Shown one piece after another: positions 1 to 6,761 of a stretch of DNA of 10,427 nucleotides. The notes beneath the pieces were generated by a model that was not told where the DNA came from, searched no databases, and saw only the letters and a program-made list of their open reading frames with translations. A program made the position numbers and the translations under genes. This DNA is from DATAQC01 sp051001215 (GTDB lineage Bacteria; Actinomycetota; Acidimicrobiia; Acidimicrobiales; AC-14): positions 1 through 10,427 of the forward strand of contig JBPCNP010000047.1 of NCBI GenBank assembly GCA_051001215.1, written 5' to 3'. Numbering within the stretch: position 1 is the first letter of the stretch; each line of letters starts with the position of its first letter.

Positions 1-1
1 G

Positions 2-1807
2 GTCACCGAAGAGGTGATCGCCGAAGGGCTGGCGGCGGCCAAGCAGTGGATCATCGAGTCGGTCGAGCTCCAGAAGGAGCTGGTCGCGTCCGCCGGCGCT
101 CGTGACCCCATGGTCTTCTCGCCGGTCGTCGACTACGGCGACGACGTCTGGCAGCGGGTGTCCGACGTGGGCGCCGAGCGCGTCGGCGAGGCCGGCAGCA
201 TCGCTTCGAAGGTGGAGCGCAACGCGGCCACCCAGACGGCCACCGACGAGATCATCACGGAGCTGGCCTCGGAGTTCGAAGGACGGGAGAAGGAGATCAA
301 GGCCGCGGTCCGGTCGCTCCAGAAGCGGCTGGTCCGCAAGCGGGTCGTCGACGATGGCGTCCGCATCGACGGTCGCGGCCTCGCCGACATCCGTCCCTTG
401 TCGGCCGAGGTGGGACTCATTCCCACCGCTCACGGCTCCGGCCTGTTCCAGCGGGGCGAGACCCAGGTGCTCACGGTCTCCACCCTGGGCATGCCCCGCA
501 TGGAGCAGATGCTCGACACCATCGGCATCGACGAGAGCAAGCGCTACATGCACCACTACAACATGCCGCCGTTCGCCACCGGCGAGACCGGGTTCATGCG
601 CGGTCCCAAGCGCCGCGAGATCGGCCACGGGCTGCTGGCCGAGCGGGCCCTGCTGCCCGTCGTCCCGCCCGTCGAGGAGTTCCCCTACACCCTGCGCGTC
701 GTGTCCGACTGCCTGTCGTCGAACGGCTCCACGTCGATGGCCTCGGTGTGCGGTTCGTCGCTGTCGCTGATGGACGCCGGTGTGCCGATCAAGGCCCCCG
801 TGGCCGGCATTGCCATGGGCCTGGTGTTCGCCGAGGGCACCTACACCACACTCACCGACATCCTCGGAGCCGAAGACGCCTTCGGTGACATGGACTTCAA
901 GGTGGCGGGCACGGCCGAGTTCGTGACCGCCCTGCAGCTCGACACCAAGATCTCCGGGCTCCCTGCCGATGTCCTGGGCAAGGCCCTGCAGCAGGCCTAC
1001 CAGGCCCGGATGCAGATCCTCGAGGTCATGCACGGCGCGATCGACGCACCCCGCCAGTCGGTGGCCAACTCGGCGCCCAAGATCGTCAGCTTCGAGATCC
1101 CGCTCGACCGCATCGGTGAGATCATCGGCCCCAAGGGCAAGGTCATCAACCTGCTCCAGCAGGAGACGGGCGCCGACATCAACGTCGACGACGACGGCAC
1201 CATCGGCACCGTCACCATCGGGGCCAAGGAGGGCACGGCTGTCGCCGACGCCGAGAAGCGGATCCAGCTCATCCTCAACCCGCCCACGGCCAGCGTCGGT
1301 GAGATCTACACCGGCAAGGTGGTGAACATCACCAAGTTCGGCGCCTTCGTCAACATCCTCCCCGGCCGTGACGGCCTCCTGCACATCTCCAAGTTGGGCA
1401 AGGGCAAGCGCGTCGAGCGGGTCGAAGACGTGCTGTCGCTCGGTGTGGAGATCGAGGTGATGGTCGACGACGTCGACCCCCAGGGCAAGGTGGCGCTCTC
1501 ACCGGTCACCGACCTGGTCGGTGGCGGTGGCGACAGTGACACCGGCGGCTCGCCACGGCCCGAGCGGGGCGAGCGCGGTGGTGACCGTTCGTCACGCGGC
1601 GGCTCGCGCAGCGCGGCGCCGGCGGCCGACGCCCCCGGCGACGGGGGCGACCGCGAGTTCATCTCCTTCGAGGAGACCTTCCAGGGCGAGGCTCGCCAGG
1701 CGTTCGGTGACCTCGGTCCCGAGGCCGCGGCGGCACCCGGACGCGGCGCTGACGAGAGCCGTGGCCCTCGTCGCAACTCCGGTCCTCGCCGGTCCAACCG
1801 GCGGTAG
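2..1807 (+). CDS. pnp: Polynucleotide phosphorylase (PNPase), 5' end outside the window
   Basis: Phosphorolytic 3'-5' exoribonuclease of mRNA decay, which can also add 3' tails. The reading frame is open from base 2, so the apparent GTG start at 14 is internal. By alignment from memory to E. coli PNPase, about 190-200 N-terminal residues (first RNase PH domain) lie upstream. Counting residue 1 at base 14: a helical linker (about 15-105), the second RNase PH domain (about 110-340), a KH domain with its GPKG loop at 372-375, and an S1 domain (429-498). Catalytic residues equivalent to E. coli D486, D492 and K494 are present as D288, D294 and K296 in the GDMDFK region. A Gly/Arg-rich tail of about 90 residues follows (RGERGG, SRGG and a terminal RR), interrupted by an acidic/aromatic stretch beginning FISFEETF. 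The M16 peptidase gene starts 7 bp after the stop, so the two are probably cotranscribed. Identification is secure. Confidence 0.97.
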   Translation, partial: VTEEVIAEGLAAAKQWIIESVELQKELVASAGARDPMVFSPVVDYGDDVWQRVSDVGAERVGEAGSIASKVERNAATQTATDEIITELASEFEGREKEIKAAVRSLQKRLVRKRVVDDGVRIDGRGLADIRPLSAEVGLIPTAHGSGLFQRGETQVLTVSTLGMPRMEQMLDTIGIDESKRYMHHYNMPPFATGETGFMRGPKRREIGHGLLAERALLPVVPPVEEFPYTLRVVSDCLSSNGSTSMASVCGSSLSLMDAGVPIKAPVAGIAMGLVFAEGTYTTLTDILGAEDAFGDMDFKVAGTAEFVTALQLDTKISGLPADVLGKALQQAYQARMQILEVMHGAIDAPRQSVANSAPKIVSFEIPLDRIGEIIGPKGKVINLLQQETGADINVDDDGTIGTVTIGAKEGTAVADAEKRIQLILNPPTASVGEIYTGKVVNITKFGAFVNILPGRDGLLHISKLGKGKRVERVEDVLSLGVEIEVMVDDVDPQGKVALSPVTDLVGGGGDSDTGGSPRPERGERGGDRSSRGGSRSAAPAADAPGDGGDREFISFEETFQGEARQAFGDLGPEAAAAPGRGADESRGPRRNSGPRRSNRR

Positions 1808-1814
1808 TCGCCTG

Positions 1815-3059
1815 GTGATCCAGACCACGCGTTTGGCCAACGGCGTACATGTGGTGACCGAAGCGATCCCCGGGTCGCATTCGGTCACCACCGGGTTCTG
1901 GGTCGACGCCGGCTCGCGCGACGAGGGGCCGACCCAGATCGGCGCCTCGCACTTCCTCGAGCACCTGCTGTTCAAGGGGACGGCGACGCGCAGCGCCCGG
2001 GAGATCGCCGAGTCGGTCGAAGCGGTGGGGGGCGACATGAACGCCTTCACCACCAAGGAGTACACGGCCTTCTACACCCGTCTCATCGACACCGACCTCG
2101 ATCTCGGCCTCGACATCCTCTCCGACATCATGTGGGCGCCTGCGCTGCGGCCCGACGAGATCGAAGCCGAGCGCCAGGTGATCCTCGAGGAGATTCTCAT
2201 GCACGAGGACGAGCCCTCCGACCTGGTGCACGACCTGTTCGCGGAGACGCTCTACCCCGACCACCCCCTCGGCCGGGAGGTGCTCGGCGACCGCTCCACC
2301 ATCCTGGCCATGACCCGCGACGACATCGCCGGGTACTTCGACGCTCTCTACCGGCCCGAGGCCATCGTGGTGGCGGCAGCCGGCAACGTCGACCACGACC
2401 GGGTCGTGGCCGGCATCGAGTCGCGCCTCGACGGCCGCACCGGCAGCCGACCGGAGCGCACCCGACCGCAACTGAGCCCGGCCCGGCCGTTGGCCGTCAG
2501 CAACCGTCCCACCGAGCAGGCCCACGTGGTGGTCGGTACCCGGGCGCTGGCCCGCGACGACGACGACCGCTTCGCCCTCAACGTGATCAACGAGGTGCTC
2601 GGTGGGGGGATGTCGAGCCGCCTGTTCCAGGAGATCCGCGAGAAGCGGGGCCTAGTGTACTCGGTGTACTCCTACCGGGCCGCCTACGTGGAGAGCGGCT
2701 ACCTGGCCGTCTACGCGGGCACGTCCCCGACCTCGGTGCACGAGGTCCTCGATCTGGTCGACGTCGAGCTCGACCGGCTGGTCGACGCCGAGATCACCGA
2801 CCGGGAGCTGGCCATCGCCAAGGGCCACGTCAAGGGCTCCCTGGCCCTGTCCCTCGAGGACTCGGCCGGGCGCATGAGCCGCATCGGACGCAGCCAGTTG
2901 ATCCACGGGTACGTCCCGAGCTTCGACGAGCTGGTGGCGCGCACCGAGGCCGTGACGCGGGCCGATCTTCGACGGGTCGTGGAGAAGGTCGTCACCGGCG
3001 ACCGCATCCTGGCCGTGGTGGGCCCCTTCACCGAGGACGCGTTCGCGGCGCACGCTTGA
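1815..3059 (+). CDS. pepR: M16 family zinc metallopeptidase (PepR / processing-peptidase-like)
   Basis: A 414-residue single-chain M16 (pitrilysin/insulinase clan) peptidase, close to the usual length for the bacterial PepR/YmxG group. The inverted zinc motif HFLEH is at residues 46-50 (H46 and H50 zinc ligands, E49 catalytic base). The third ligand is probably E126, 76 residues after H50, in the VILEE segment. The second half carries the family's GMSSRLFQEIR segment near 265-275 and the conserved R278/Y282 pair in RGLVY. No signal peptide is seen, so it is probably cytoplasmic. I chose the GTG at 1815 because the conserved TTRLANGVHVVTE region begins four residues later. A GTG at 1761, overlapping pnp, would add 18 residues that do not look conserved. 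The ribosome site is weak (GGCGG a few bases upstream), so translational coupling to pnp is likely. The pnp-pepR pairing is conserved in Actinobacteria. The natural substrate is not known from sequence. Confidence 0.93.
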   Translation: MIQTTRLANGVHVVTEAIPGSHSVTTGFWVDAGSRDEGPTQIGASHFLEHLLFKGTATRSAREIAESVEAVGGDMNAFTTKEYTAFYTRLIDTDLDLGLDILSDIMWAPALRPDEIEAERQVILEEILMHEDEPSDLVHDLFAETLYPDHPLGREVLGDRSTILAMTRDDIAGYFDALYRPEAIVVAAAGNVDHDRVVAGIESRLDGRTGSRPERTRPQLSPARPLAVSNRPTEQAHVVVGTRALARDDDDRFALNVINEVLGGGMSSRLFQEIREKRGLVYSVYSYRAAYVESGYLAVYAGTSPTSVHEVLDLVDVELDRLVDAEITDRELAIAKGHVKGSLALSLEDSAGRMSRIGRSQLIHGYVPSFDELVARTEAVTRADLRRVVEKVVTGDRILAVVGPFTEDAFAAHA

Positions 3060-3064
3060 CTGTT

Positions 3065-3087
3065 GGCTGGGTGGGGGCCAGCCCCAC
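3065..3087 (+). terminator. Candidate hairpin between the peptidase gene and dapB
   Basis: Two overlapping GC stems can form: GTGGGG (3071-3076) with CCCCAC (3082-3087) around a 5-nt loop, or GGCTGG (3065-3070) with CCAGCC (3078-3083) around a 7-nt loop. The hairpin starts 6 bp after the peptidase stop and ends 24 bp before the dapB -10 box, where a terminator for the pnp transcript would be expected. No T-tract follows, which is common in high-GC actinobacteria but leaves the call unproven. The two stems are mutually exclusive. Confidence 0.4.
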
Positions 3088-3111
3088 GGGCCTGATCCAG
3101 GTCGCACCTTG

Positions 3112-3117
3112 TACTGT
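3112..3117 (+). promoter_or_regulatory. Leaderless -10 promoter element of dapB (TACTGT)
   Basis: TACTGT matches the actinobacterial TANNNT -10 consensus and ends 6 nt before the dapB ATG, placing the transcription start at or within a base or two of the start codon. No recognisable -35 box lies 16-18 bp upstream. No Shine-Dalgarno sequence lies between the box and the ATG, which agrees with leaderless initiation. It gives dapB its own transcript despite the upstream gene on the same strand. Confidence 0.7.
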
Positions 3118-3123
3118 CGCCGG

Positions 3124-3918
3124 ATGACCATTCGGGTGGGTGTGTTCGGGGCCGGCGGGCGAATGGGCTCCACGGTCTGTCGGGCCGTCGCCGCCGATCC
3201 CGAGCTCGACCTGGTGATGGCGGTCGACCCCTTCCACTCGGGGATCGACCTGCGCCAGGTGAGCGGAGCCGACGTCGCCGGCCAGATCGCCCCGGACGCC
3301 GGGGCCCTGGCGCGCGCCGGCGTGGAGGTGGCCGTCGATTTCACCACCGTGGCCGCAGCCCGGGAGAACCTGAGGTGGTGTGCCGACAACGGCGTGCACG
3401 CAGTCGTGGGTACCAGTGGCTTCCAGCCCGACGATCTCGAAGACCTGGCCGGCTGGTTCACCGCCAGCAACTGCTTCGTGGCGCCCAACTTCGCCATCGG
3501 CGCGGTGCTCATGATGCGCTTCGCCGAGCTGGCCGCTCCCTGGTTCGACACGGCCGAGATCATCGAGCTCCATCACGACGCCAAGATCGACGCCCCGTCG
3601 GGCACGGCCATGCTCACCGCCGCTCGCATGGCTGCAGCGTCGTCGGAGTGGGCCACAAATCCCACCGAGACGACACTGGTCGACGGGGCCCGCGGCGGGA
3701 CGGGGCCGGGGGGGATCAGGGTCCATTCGGTGCGACTACGGGGCCTGGTGGCCCATCAGGAGGTGCTCCTCGGCACCACCGGCCAGACCCTGACCATCCG
3801 CCACGACTCGTCCGATCGGGCATCGTTCATGCCCGGCGTGCTGCTGGCCGTGAAGGCGGTGGCCGAGCTGCCGGGCCTCACCGTCGGCCTCGACGCCCTC
3901 CTGGGGTCTCTAGGCTAG
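3124..3918 (+). CDS. dapB: 4-hydroxy-tetrahydrodipicolinate reductase
   Basis: Reduces the product of DapA to tetrahydrodipicolinate with NAD(P)H in the diaminopimelate/lysine pathway, in the cytoplasm. The 264-residue product opens with the Rossmann motif GAGGRMG (9-15), with an acidic D35 after the second strand. It then shows the VDFT and VVGTSGF nucleotide-binding segments, the PNFAIGAV segment, and the active-site run HHDAK (H150 and K154, equivalent to E. coli H159 and K163) leading into DAPSGTA. The C-terminal RLRGLVAHQEVLLG and RHDSSDRASFMPG segments are typical of the family. Length and motif order agree with M. tuberculosis DapB. I chose the ATG at 3124, not a TTG at 3109, because the motif follows directly and a TANNNT box sits 6 nt upstream. 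The stop codon lies inside a short tandem duplication. It converges on dedA. Confidence 0.96.
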   Translation: MTIRVGVFGAGGRMGSTVCRAVAADPELDLVMAVDPFHSGIDLRQVSGADVAGQIAPDAGALARAGVEVAVDFTTVAAARENLRWCADNGVHAVVGTSGFQPDDLEDLAGWFTASNCFVAPNFAIGAVLMMRFAELAAPWFDTAEIIELHHDAKIDAPSGTAMLTAARMAAASSEWATNPTETTLVDGARGGTGPGGIRVHSVRLRGLVAHQEVLLGTTGQTLTIRHDSSDRASFMPGVLLAVKAVAELPGLTVGLDALLGSLG

Positions 3919-3939
3919 CCAGCGGGGTCTCTAGCCAGC
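3903..3939. repeat. Imperfect tandem duplication over the dapB stop codon
   Basis: Unit 1 (3903-3923) and unit 2 (3924-3939) share GGGGTCTCTA and GCCAGC. Unit 1 carries 5 extra bases that create a second CTAG. The dapB stop is within unit 1, so the second copy is untranslated. Three CTAG tetramers, usually scarce in bacterial genomes, fall within 25 bp (3910, 3915, 3931). It looks like a slippage duplication of the gene's 3' end. Function, if any, is unknown. Confidence 0.75.
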
Positions 3940-3960
3940 GGCTCAGCAGTACCGGCCGGT

Positions 3961-3984
3961 CCCCCGGCCCATCAAACCGGCGGG
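3961..3984. terminator. Candidate hairpin at the dapB/dedA convergent junction
   Basis: CCCCCGG (3961-3967) can pair with CCGG-C-GGGG (3977-3984) through seven GC pairs with one bulged C and a 9-nt loop. The hairpin straddles the dedA stop (3972-3974). A perfect 10-bp palindrome, ACCGGCCGGT, lies just before it (3951-3960). The position between convergent genes suits a bidirectional terminator, but there is no T-tract, so confidence is low. Confidence 0.3.
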
Positions 3985-4625
3985 GCGTCGACGGTTCGGC
4001 GCTGGCGCAGGACCCACCAGACGGCGGTGGCGACCAGAGCCAGGGCCACGATCACGCTGAGCGGCTTGAGCCACTTGTCGACCGTGTGCCACTGGCTTCC
4101 GAGGCCGTAGCCGGCGGCGGCCAGGGCGAAGGTCCAGGGCAGGCACCCGGCGATGGTGTAGATGCTGAACTTGGTGAACTTCATCCGGGCCACACCGGCG
4201 GGGAGGCTGATGAAGGTACGTACCACCGGGAGCAGCCGGGAGGCGAACACGGCGACATCGCCATGCTCGGCGAACCAGGTGTCGGCCCGCTCCACGTGGT
4301 GGGGCTTCAGGCGTAGCACCCGCCAGAGCCACGGCTCCGATCCCGGCTTGGCCGTGACCATCCGGTCGATCAGCGGGCGTCCACCCCGATACCCCACGCC
4401 CCAGGCGATCCACGACCCGACCAGGTTCCCGGCCGTGCCCAGGAGGGCGACGAGCACGAAGTTGAGGGGCTTGTGGCCGGCGGCCACGCTGGCCACGAAG
4501 GCAGTGTTGGCCAGGGCGCCGCCCAGCAGCATGGTGACCTCGCTGGGGACGGGGATGCAAGCCGACTCGGCCACCATGAGCAGGAAGACGGCCAAGTAGC
4601 CGTTGTCCACGATGAACTGCTGCAA
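3972..4625 (-). CDS. DedA family integral membrane protein
   Basis: A 217-residue DedA/VTT-fold membrane protein. Members elsewhere support membrane integrity and lipid translocation; some are undecaprenyl-phosphate or phospholipid transporters, but the substrate here cannot be read from sequence. Visible signatures are the N-terminal ESACIPVPSE (20-29), with E20, P25, P27 and E29, then GTAGNLVGSWIAWGVGYRGG (63-82), and the C-terminal re-entrant motif FASRLLPVVRT (128-137), with R130, P133 and R136, leading to LPAGVARM. Hydrophobic segments lie near 8-20, 53-78, 152-175 and 188-206, and the C-terminus is short and charged. The start is a TTG, chosen because a strong GAGAGGAAG Shine-Dalgarno precedes it with 7 nt between AGGA and TTG. 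It lies 51 bp downstream of the BldC-like gene and may share its transcript. Confidence 0.93.
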   Translation of the reverse strand: MQQFIVDNGYLAVFLLMVAESACIPVPSEVTMLLGGALANTAFVASVAAGHKPLNFVLVALLGTAGNLVGSWIAWGVGYRGGRPLIDRMVTAKPGSEPWLWRVLRLKPHHVERADTWFAEHGDVAVFASRLLPVVRTFISLPAGVARMKFTKFSIYTIAGCLPWTFALAAAGYGLGSQWHTVDKWLKPLSVIVALALVATAVWWVLRQRRTVDAPPV

Positions 4626-4630
4626 GCGAG

Positions 4631-4639
4631 CTTCCTCTC
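4631..4639 (-). promoter_or_regulatory. Ribosome binding site that fixes the TTG start of the DedA gene
   Basis: On the minus strand this reads GAGAGGAAG. Its AGGA core (4633-4636) is 7 nt from the TTG at 4625-4623. The next in-frame candidate, a GTG five codons later, would be too far away. This supports the TTG start. Confidence 0.75.
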
Positions 4640-4676
4640 GTCGGCGTTCCCCCGACCGACGGTATCGGCTCTGTGC

Positions 4677-4937
4677 CTACCCCGGAGACAACGACGTCGT
4701 GCGATTACCCGGCTTTTGGCGACGACGCGTCGAGCCCGACGCCATCGTCACCATCACCGCGGCCACATCTGGGCGGGCGAAACGTCGATGGCCCCCGAGG
4801 GTCACGATGCAGTCGATCCGGCCCTGGTCGGCCCAGCGGTTGACGGTCTTGGGTGAGACGTGGAGCAACTGGGCGACCTGACCGGGCGTCAGGTACTCCA
4901 CGTCGTCTCCGTCGTCCAGATGGGCGGGCAGGTTCAT
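4677..4937 (-). CDS. BldC-like MerR/excisionase-type DNA-binding protein
   Basis: A small (86-residue) protein with one winged helix-turn-helix of the MerR/excisionase class. Residues 15-36, beginning YLTPGQVAQLL and ending KTVNRWADQG, form the helix-turn-helix. The wing ends in TLGGHRRF (46-53). This combination closely resembles Streptomyces BldC, a developmental regulator that binds direct repeats cooperatively and has no effector domain. An acidic N-terminus (LDDGDDVE) precedes it, and a basic tail (STRRRQK) follows. The ATG at 4937 has an AGGA ribosome site 7 nt upstream, and no TANNNT box fits leaderless initiation. It lies between two membrane-protein genes of the VTT superfamily on the same strand, 51 bp upstream of dedA. 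Targets are unknown; it could regulate dedA, act globally as BldC does, or both. The alternative, a phage excisionase, is less likely because no integrase or att-like repeats are nearby. Confidence 0.88.
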   Translation of the reverse strand: MNLPAHLDDGDDVEYLTPGQVAQLLHVSPKTVNRWADQGRIDCIVTLGGHRRFARPDVAAVMVTMASGSTRRRQKPGNRTTSLSPG

Positions 4938-4944
4938 TGCCTGT

Positions 4945-4948
4945 TCCT
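4945..4948 (-). promoter_or_regulatory. Ribosome binding site of the BldC-like gene
   Basis: On the minus strand this is AGGA, 7 nt before the ATG at 4937, within TAGGAACAGGCA. It indicates a leadered transcript, unlike the neighbouring genes with a TANNNT box at the start codon. Confidence 0.6.
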
Positions 4949-4973
4949 ACCCACGCTGAGAGAGGGCCAAGCC

Positions 4974-4990
4974 CCGCACCGTGGTGACGG
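4974..4990 (-). terminator. Weak candidate hairpin after the VTT membrane-protein gene
   Basis: The minus strand can pair CCG-T-CAC with GTG-CGG around a CACG loop (six pairs, one bulge). It sits between the VTT gene stop (5011) and the BldC-like start (4937). No T-tract follows, and a stem this short is common by chance in DNA this GC-rich. Confidence 0.2.
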
Positions 4991-5010
4991 CGCGGCGTGT
5001 CAGCCGGGCC

Positions 5011-5670
5011 CTATCCGCCGGCGCCGCCGGGATCCGGTTCGAACTCGTCGACGGGGGGCAGCTCGGATCCCCCCTGGAGGCGATTGAGCACCAGGGACAC
5101 GACCACCAGGCCCACAGTGACGCCGGTCGTGGCCACCAGGTGGTGGCTGAAGAAGCCCAGGACGGCGTCGACCGGGCCACCGAGCAGATCACCGGACAGG
5201 CGCAGGACCGACACTGTGGCGACCGTCCCCGCCACGTTGACGATGAGGAACCAAACGAAGGGCATACCCGTTGCCCCGGCCAGTGAGCAGACCACGATCC
5301 CGGGGAACAGGAACACCATCGGGTAGGCGGCCTTCGAGAACACCCGCTCGGTGTAGGTCACCAGAATGCCGCCACCGCCCTTGCGCTCCAGCCAGCGGAT
5401 GGCCCGGTCGCCGTACCACCAGCCGAGGAGCCAGTAGAGGGGGTCGGAAAGCACCCGCCGCACGGTGCCGACGACGATGAAAGGCACCAGAGCGACGTGG
5501 CGGGCCAGGATGAGGTTGCGGTTGCGGGCATCGAGGACGATGAACAGGAGCGGGTGACGGGTGGCCAGGGGGCCGGTCAGCGCGGTGGCGATCGTGCCCG
5601 CCGTGCCCGTGACGACGATGGCGGCCACGAGGAGCCTGAGCTCGAGCCGGCTGGGATGCCCTCGTTGCAC
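5011..5670 (-). CDS. VTT-domain (distant DedA-like) membrane protein
   Basis: A 219-residue polytopic membrane protein. Hydrophobic segments are near 11-32, 59-70, 115-134, 137-157 and 182-197. The segment SDPLYWLLGWWYGDRAIRWL (75-94) resembles the D-x3-Y-x2-G-x3-G signature of the VTT/SNARE-associated superfamily. The preceding DARNRNLILAR stretch (47-57) is what I recall from actinobacterial proteins annotated as membrane or VTT-domain proteins. The classical DedA E-x4-P-x-P motif is absent, so it is a divergent relative, not a second DedA proper. The C-terminus is an acidic, Pro/Gly-rich tail (PPVDEFEPDPGG). A role in lipid or envelope transport is inference. The GTG start at 5670 is supported by a TANNNT box exactly 6 nt upstream, giving it its own leaderless promoter although it lies only 32 bp behind the lipoprotein gene. 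Confidence 0.8.
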   Translation of the reverse strand: MQRGHPSRLELRLLVAAIVVTGTAGTIATALTGPLATRHPLLFIVLDARNRNLILARHVALVPFIVVGTVRRVLSDPLYWLLGWWYGDRAIRWLERKGGGGILVTYTERVFSKAAYPMVFLFPGIVVCSLAGATGMPFVWFLIVNVAGTVATVSVLRLSGDLLGGPVDAVLGFFSHHLVATTGVTVGLVVVSLVLNRLQGGSELPPVDEFEPDPGGAGG

Positions 5671-5676
5671 GCGACG

Positions 5677-5682
5677 ACGCTA
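5677..5682 (-). promoter_or_regulatory. Leaderless -10 promoter element of the VTT gene (TAGCGT)
   Basis: On the minus strand, TAGCGT is followed by CGTCGC (6 nt) and then the GTG start. The hexamer is identical to that of the ndh gene in this window. There is no Shine-Dalgarno sequence. It lies within the 32-bp gap after the lipoprotein gene, so a separate transcript is predicted. Confidence 0.65.
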
Positions 5683-5702
5683 GGGCACCCCGGTGAAGCG
5701 AC

Positions 5703-6755
5703 TCACCCTTGCAGGATCTGCAGCTCGCCGGCGGGAGTGGCACCGGCGATGAACACCAGGCCCGTGGTGGGGTCGACAGCCACGCTGTTGGGCTGCTGCA
5801 CGGTGGGGAACGAGGCCAGGCGCTTGGGCTCGCGGTCGCTGATGTCGTACTCCACCAGCTCGTTGCGGGCGGTGAGCGTCACCCACAGATGTTTGCGGCC
5901 GGCGTCGACGGCGAGGCCGTACGGCGCGCCGGCGGCGTCGATCGTCCCCACCTGGTCCAGCTTGGGCTGGTCCTCGTAGACGATGACCTTGCCGCCCTGG
6001 GTGTCGGCCATGTAGTACCGGCCATCGGGACCGGAGATCACATGGGTCGGGCCCACGCCCGCAGCGATGGTGCCGAGGGGGCTCAGGGTGGCGGCGTCGA
6101 TCACCTCCATCTGCCGGCTCCGCACACCCACCACGGCCACCGTGCGCCCGTTGGTGGCGACGCCACCGGGCTGGGCGGGCATGGGGAGCACGCTCGTGAC
6201 CTTGCCCCCCTCGATGACCGAGAGGGAGTCGGCCAGCTCGTTGCCGGCGAACAGCCGGCCGGCGGCCGCGACGGCGTCGTGGGGCTGGCGGCCGACCGGG
6301 GTCGTCGAGGTGACGTTGCCCGACACGAGGTCGACGGTCTCGAGCTTGTCCGACCCCTCGGCGGGGGCCAGGACCAGGTGCGTCGCGAGGTCCATTTCGA
6401 GATGGCGGGGTGCGCCGGTGAGCGGGACCCGTCGGACCACGGCCCCGTCATGGTTGACGATGACCAACCCGTCGGGCCCCGCGGTGGCGATGGCCACCAG
6501 CCCCGTCGCGGCGTCGGCCACCATCCCCTCGAGGCCGCCGCCCAGGGGGACGACCGTGCCGACGGGTGTGACCGAGGCCGGAGGGGGCTTGGCCGGCTCG
6601 GGTGTGTCGGTCCGCTTCTTCGGCGCATCCGATCCACACGCCGACGCCACGAGGAGGATGGCGATGGCCACGACCCCGCCCACGGCGATGGTCGGCGGCG
6701 GCCGGCGGGGGACGGCGACGCCCGGACGGTGGGATCGACGAGCTCGGGAGATCAT
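5703..6755 (-). CDS. Beta-propeller (YVTN/YncE-like) lipoprotein
   Basis: A 350-residue exported protein. The N-terminus has arginines at 4, 6, 7, 10, 17 and 18, a hydrophobic stretch (about 22-37) and a lipobox VASAC with the acylated cysteine at C40, predicting a membrane-anchored lipoprotein. A Pro/Lys linker (PKKRTDTPEPAKPPP) follows. The remainder consists of repeated beta-strand units with YVTN-type features (GGVATNGRTVAVV, THVISGPDGRYYMAD, YGLAVDAGRKHLWVT, NSVAVDPTTGLVFIAG), consistent with a beta-propeller; the blade number was not determined. Such propellers are often ligand- or protein-binding scaffolds. No catalytic residues are recognisable, so no enzymatic role is claimed. The gene starts 36 bp after the NDH-2 gene on the same strand. 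It may be cotranscribed with it or use a weak -10-like CAGACT box 6 nt before its ATG. No Shine-Dalgarno sequence is evident. Confidence 0.85.
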   Translation of the reverse strand: MISRARRSHRPGVAVPRRPPPTIAVGGVVAIAILLVASACGSDAPKKRTDTPEPAKPPPASVTPVGTVVPLGGGLEGMVADAATGLVAIATAGPDGLVIVNHDGAVVRRVPLTGAPRHLEMDLATHLVLAPAEGSDKLETVDLVSGNVTSTTPVGRQPHDAVAAAGRLFAGNELADSLSVIEGGKVTSVLPMPAQPGGVATNGRTVAVVGVRSRQMEVIDAATLSPLGTIAAGVGPTHVISGPDGRYYMADTQGGKVIVYEDQPKLDQVGTIDAAGAPYGLAVDAGRKHLWVTLTARNELVEYDISDREPKRLASFPTVQQPNSVAVDPTTGLVFIAGATPAGELQILQG

Positions 6756-6761
6756 CGGGCC

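Noticed and set aside
1521..1814. N-terminal extension of the M16 peptidase frame into pnp
   Set aside because: The frame is open upstream, but the residues are Arg/Ala-rich out-of-frame pnp sequence. Family similarity begins just after the GTG at 1815.
1659..2525. Long minus-strand open frame opposite pnp and the M16 gene
   Set aside because: It is antisense to conserved coding sequence, has no recognisable domain, and its Val/Gly/Arg/Asp bias reflects third-position GC of the real gene.
3056..3061. TTGACT as a -35 box for dapB
   Set aside because: It is a perfect-looking -35 hexamer but lies 50 bp from the TACTGT -10 box, much too far, and no alternative -10 is found 17 bp downstream of it.
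3951..3960. Palindrome ACCGGCCGGT as a regulator binding site
   Set aside because: Ten-base GC palindromes are frequent in DNA this GC-rich, and it sits between two gene ends where no promoter is expected.
4659..4664. Minus-strand TACCGT as a dedA promoter
   Set aside because: It fits TANNNT, but its distance to the start differs from the other promoters, no -35 box is positioned correctly, and the upstream BldC-like gene can supply the transcript. It is possible but not supported enough to list.
4677..4937. BldC-like gene as a phage excisionase marking an integrated element
   Set aside because: The wing and helix sequence resembles BldC more than known excisionases, and no integrase, att-like direct repeats or tRNA gene lie in the window.
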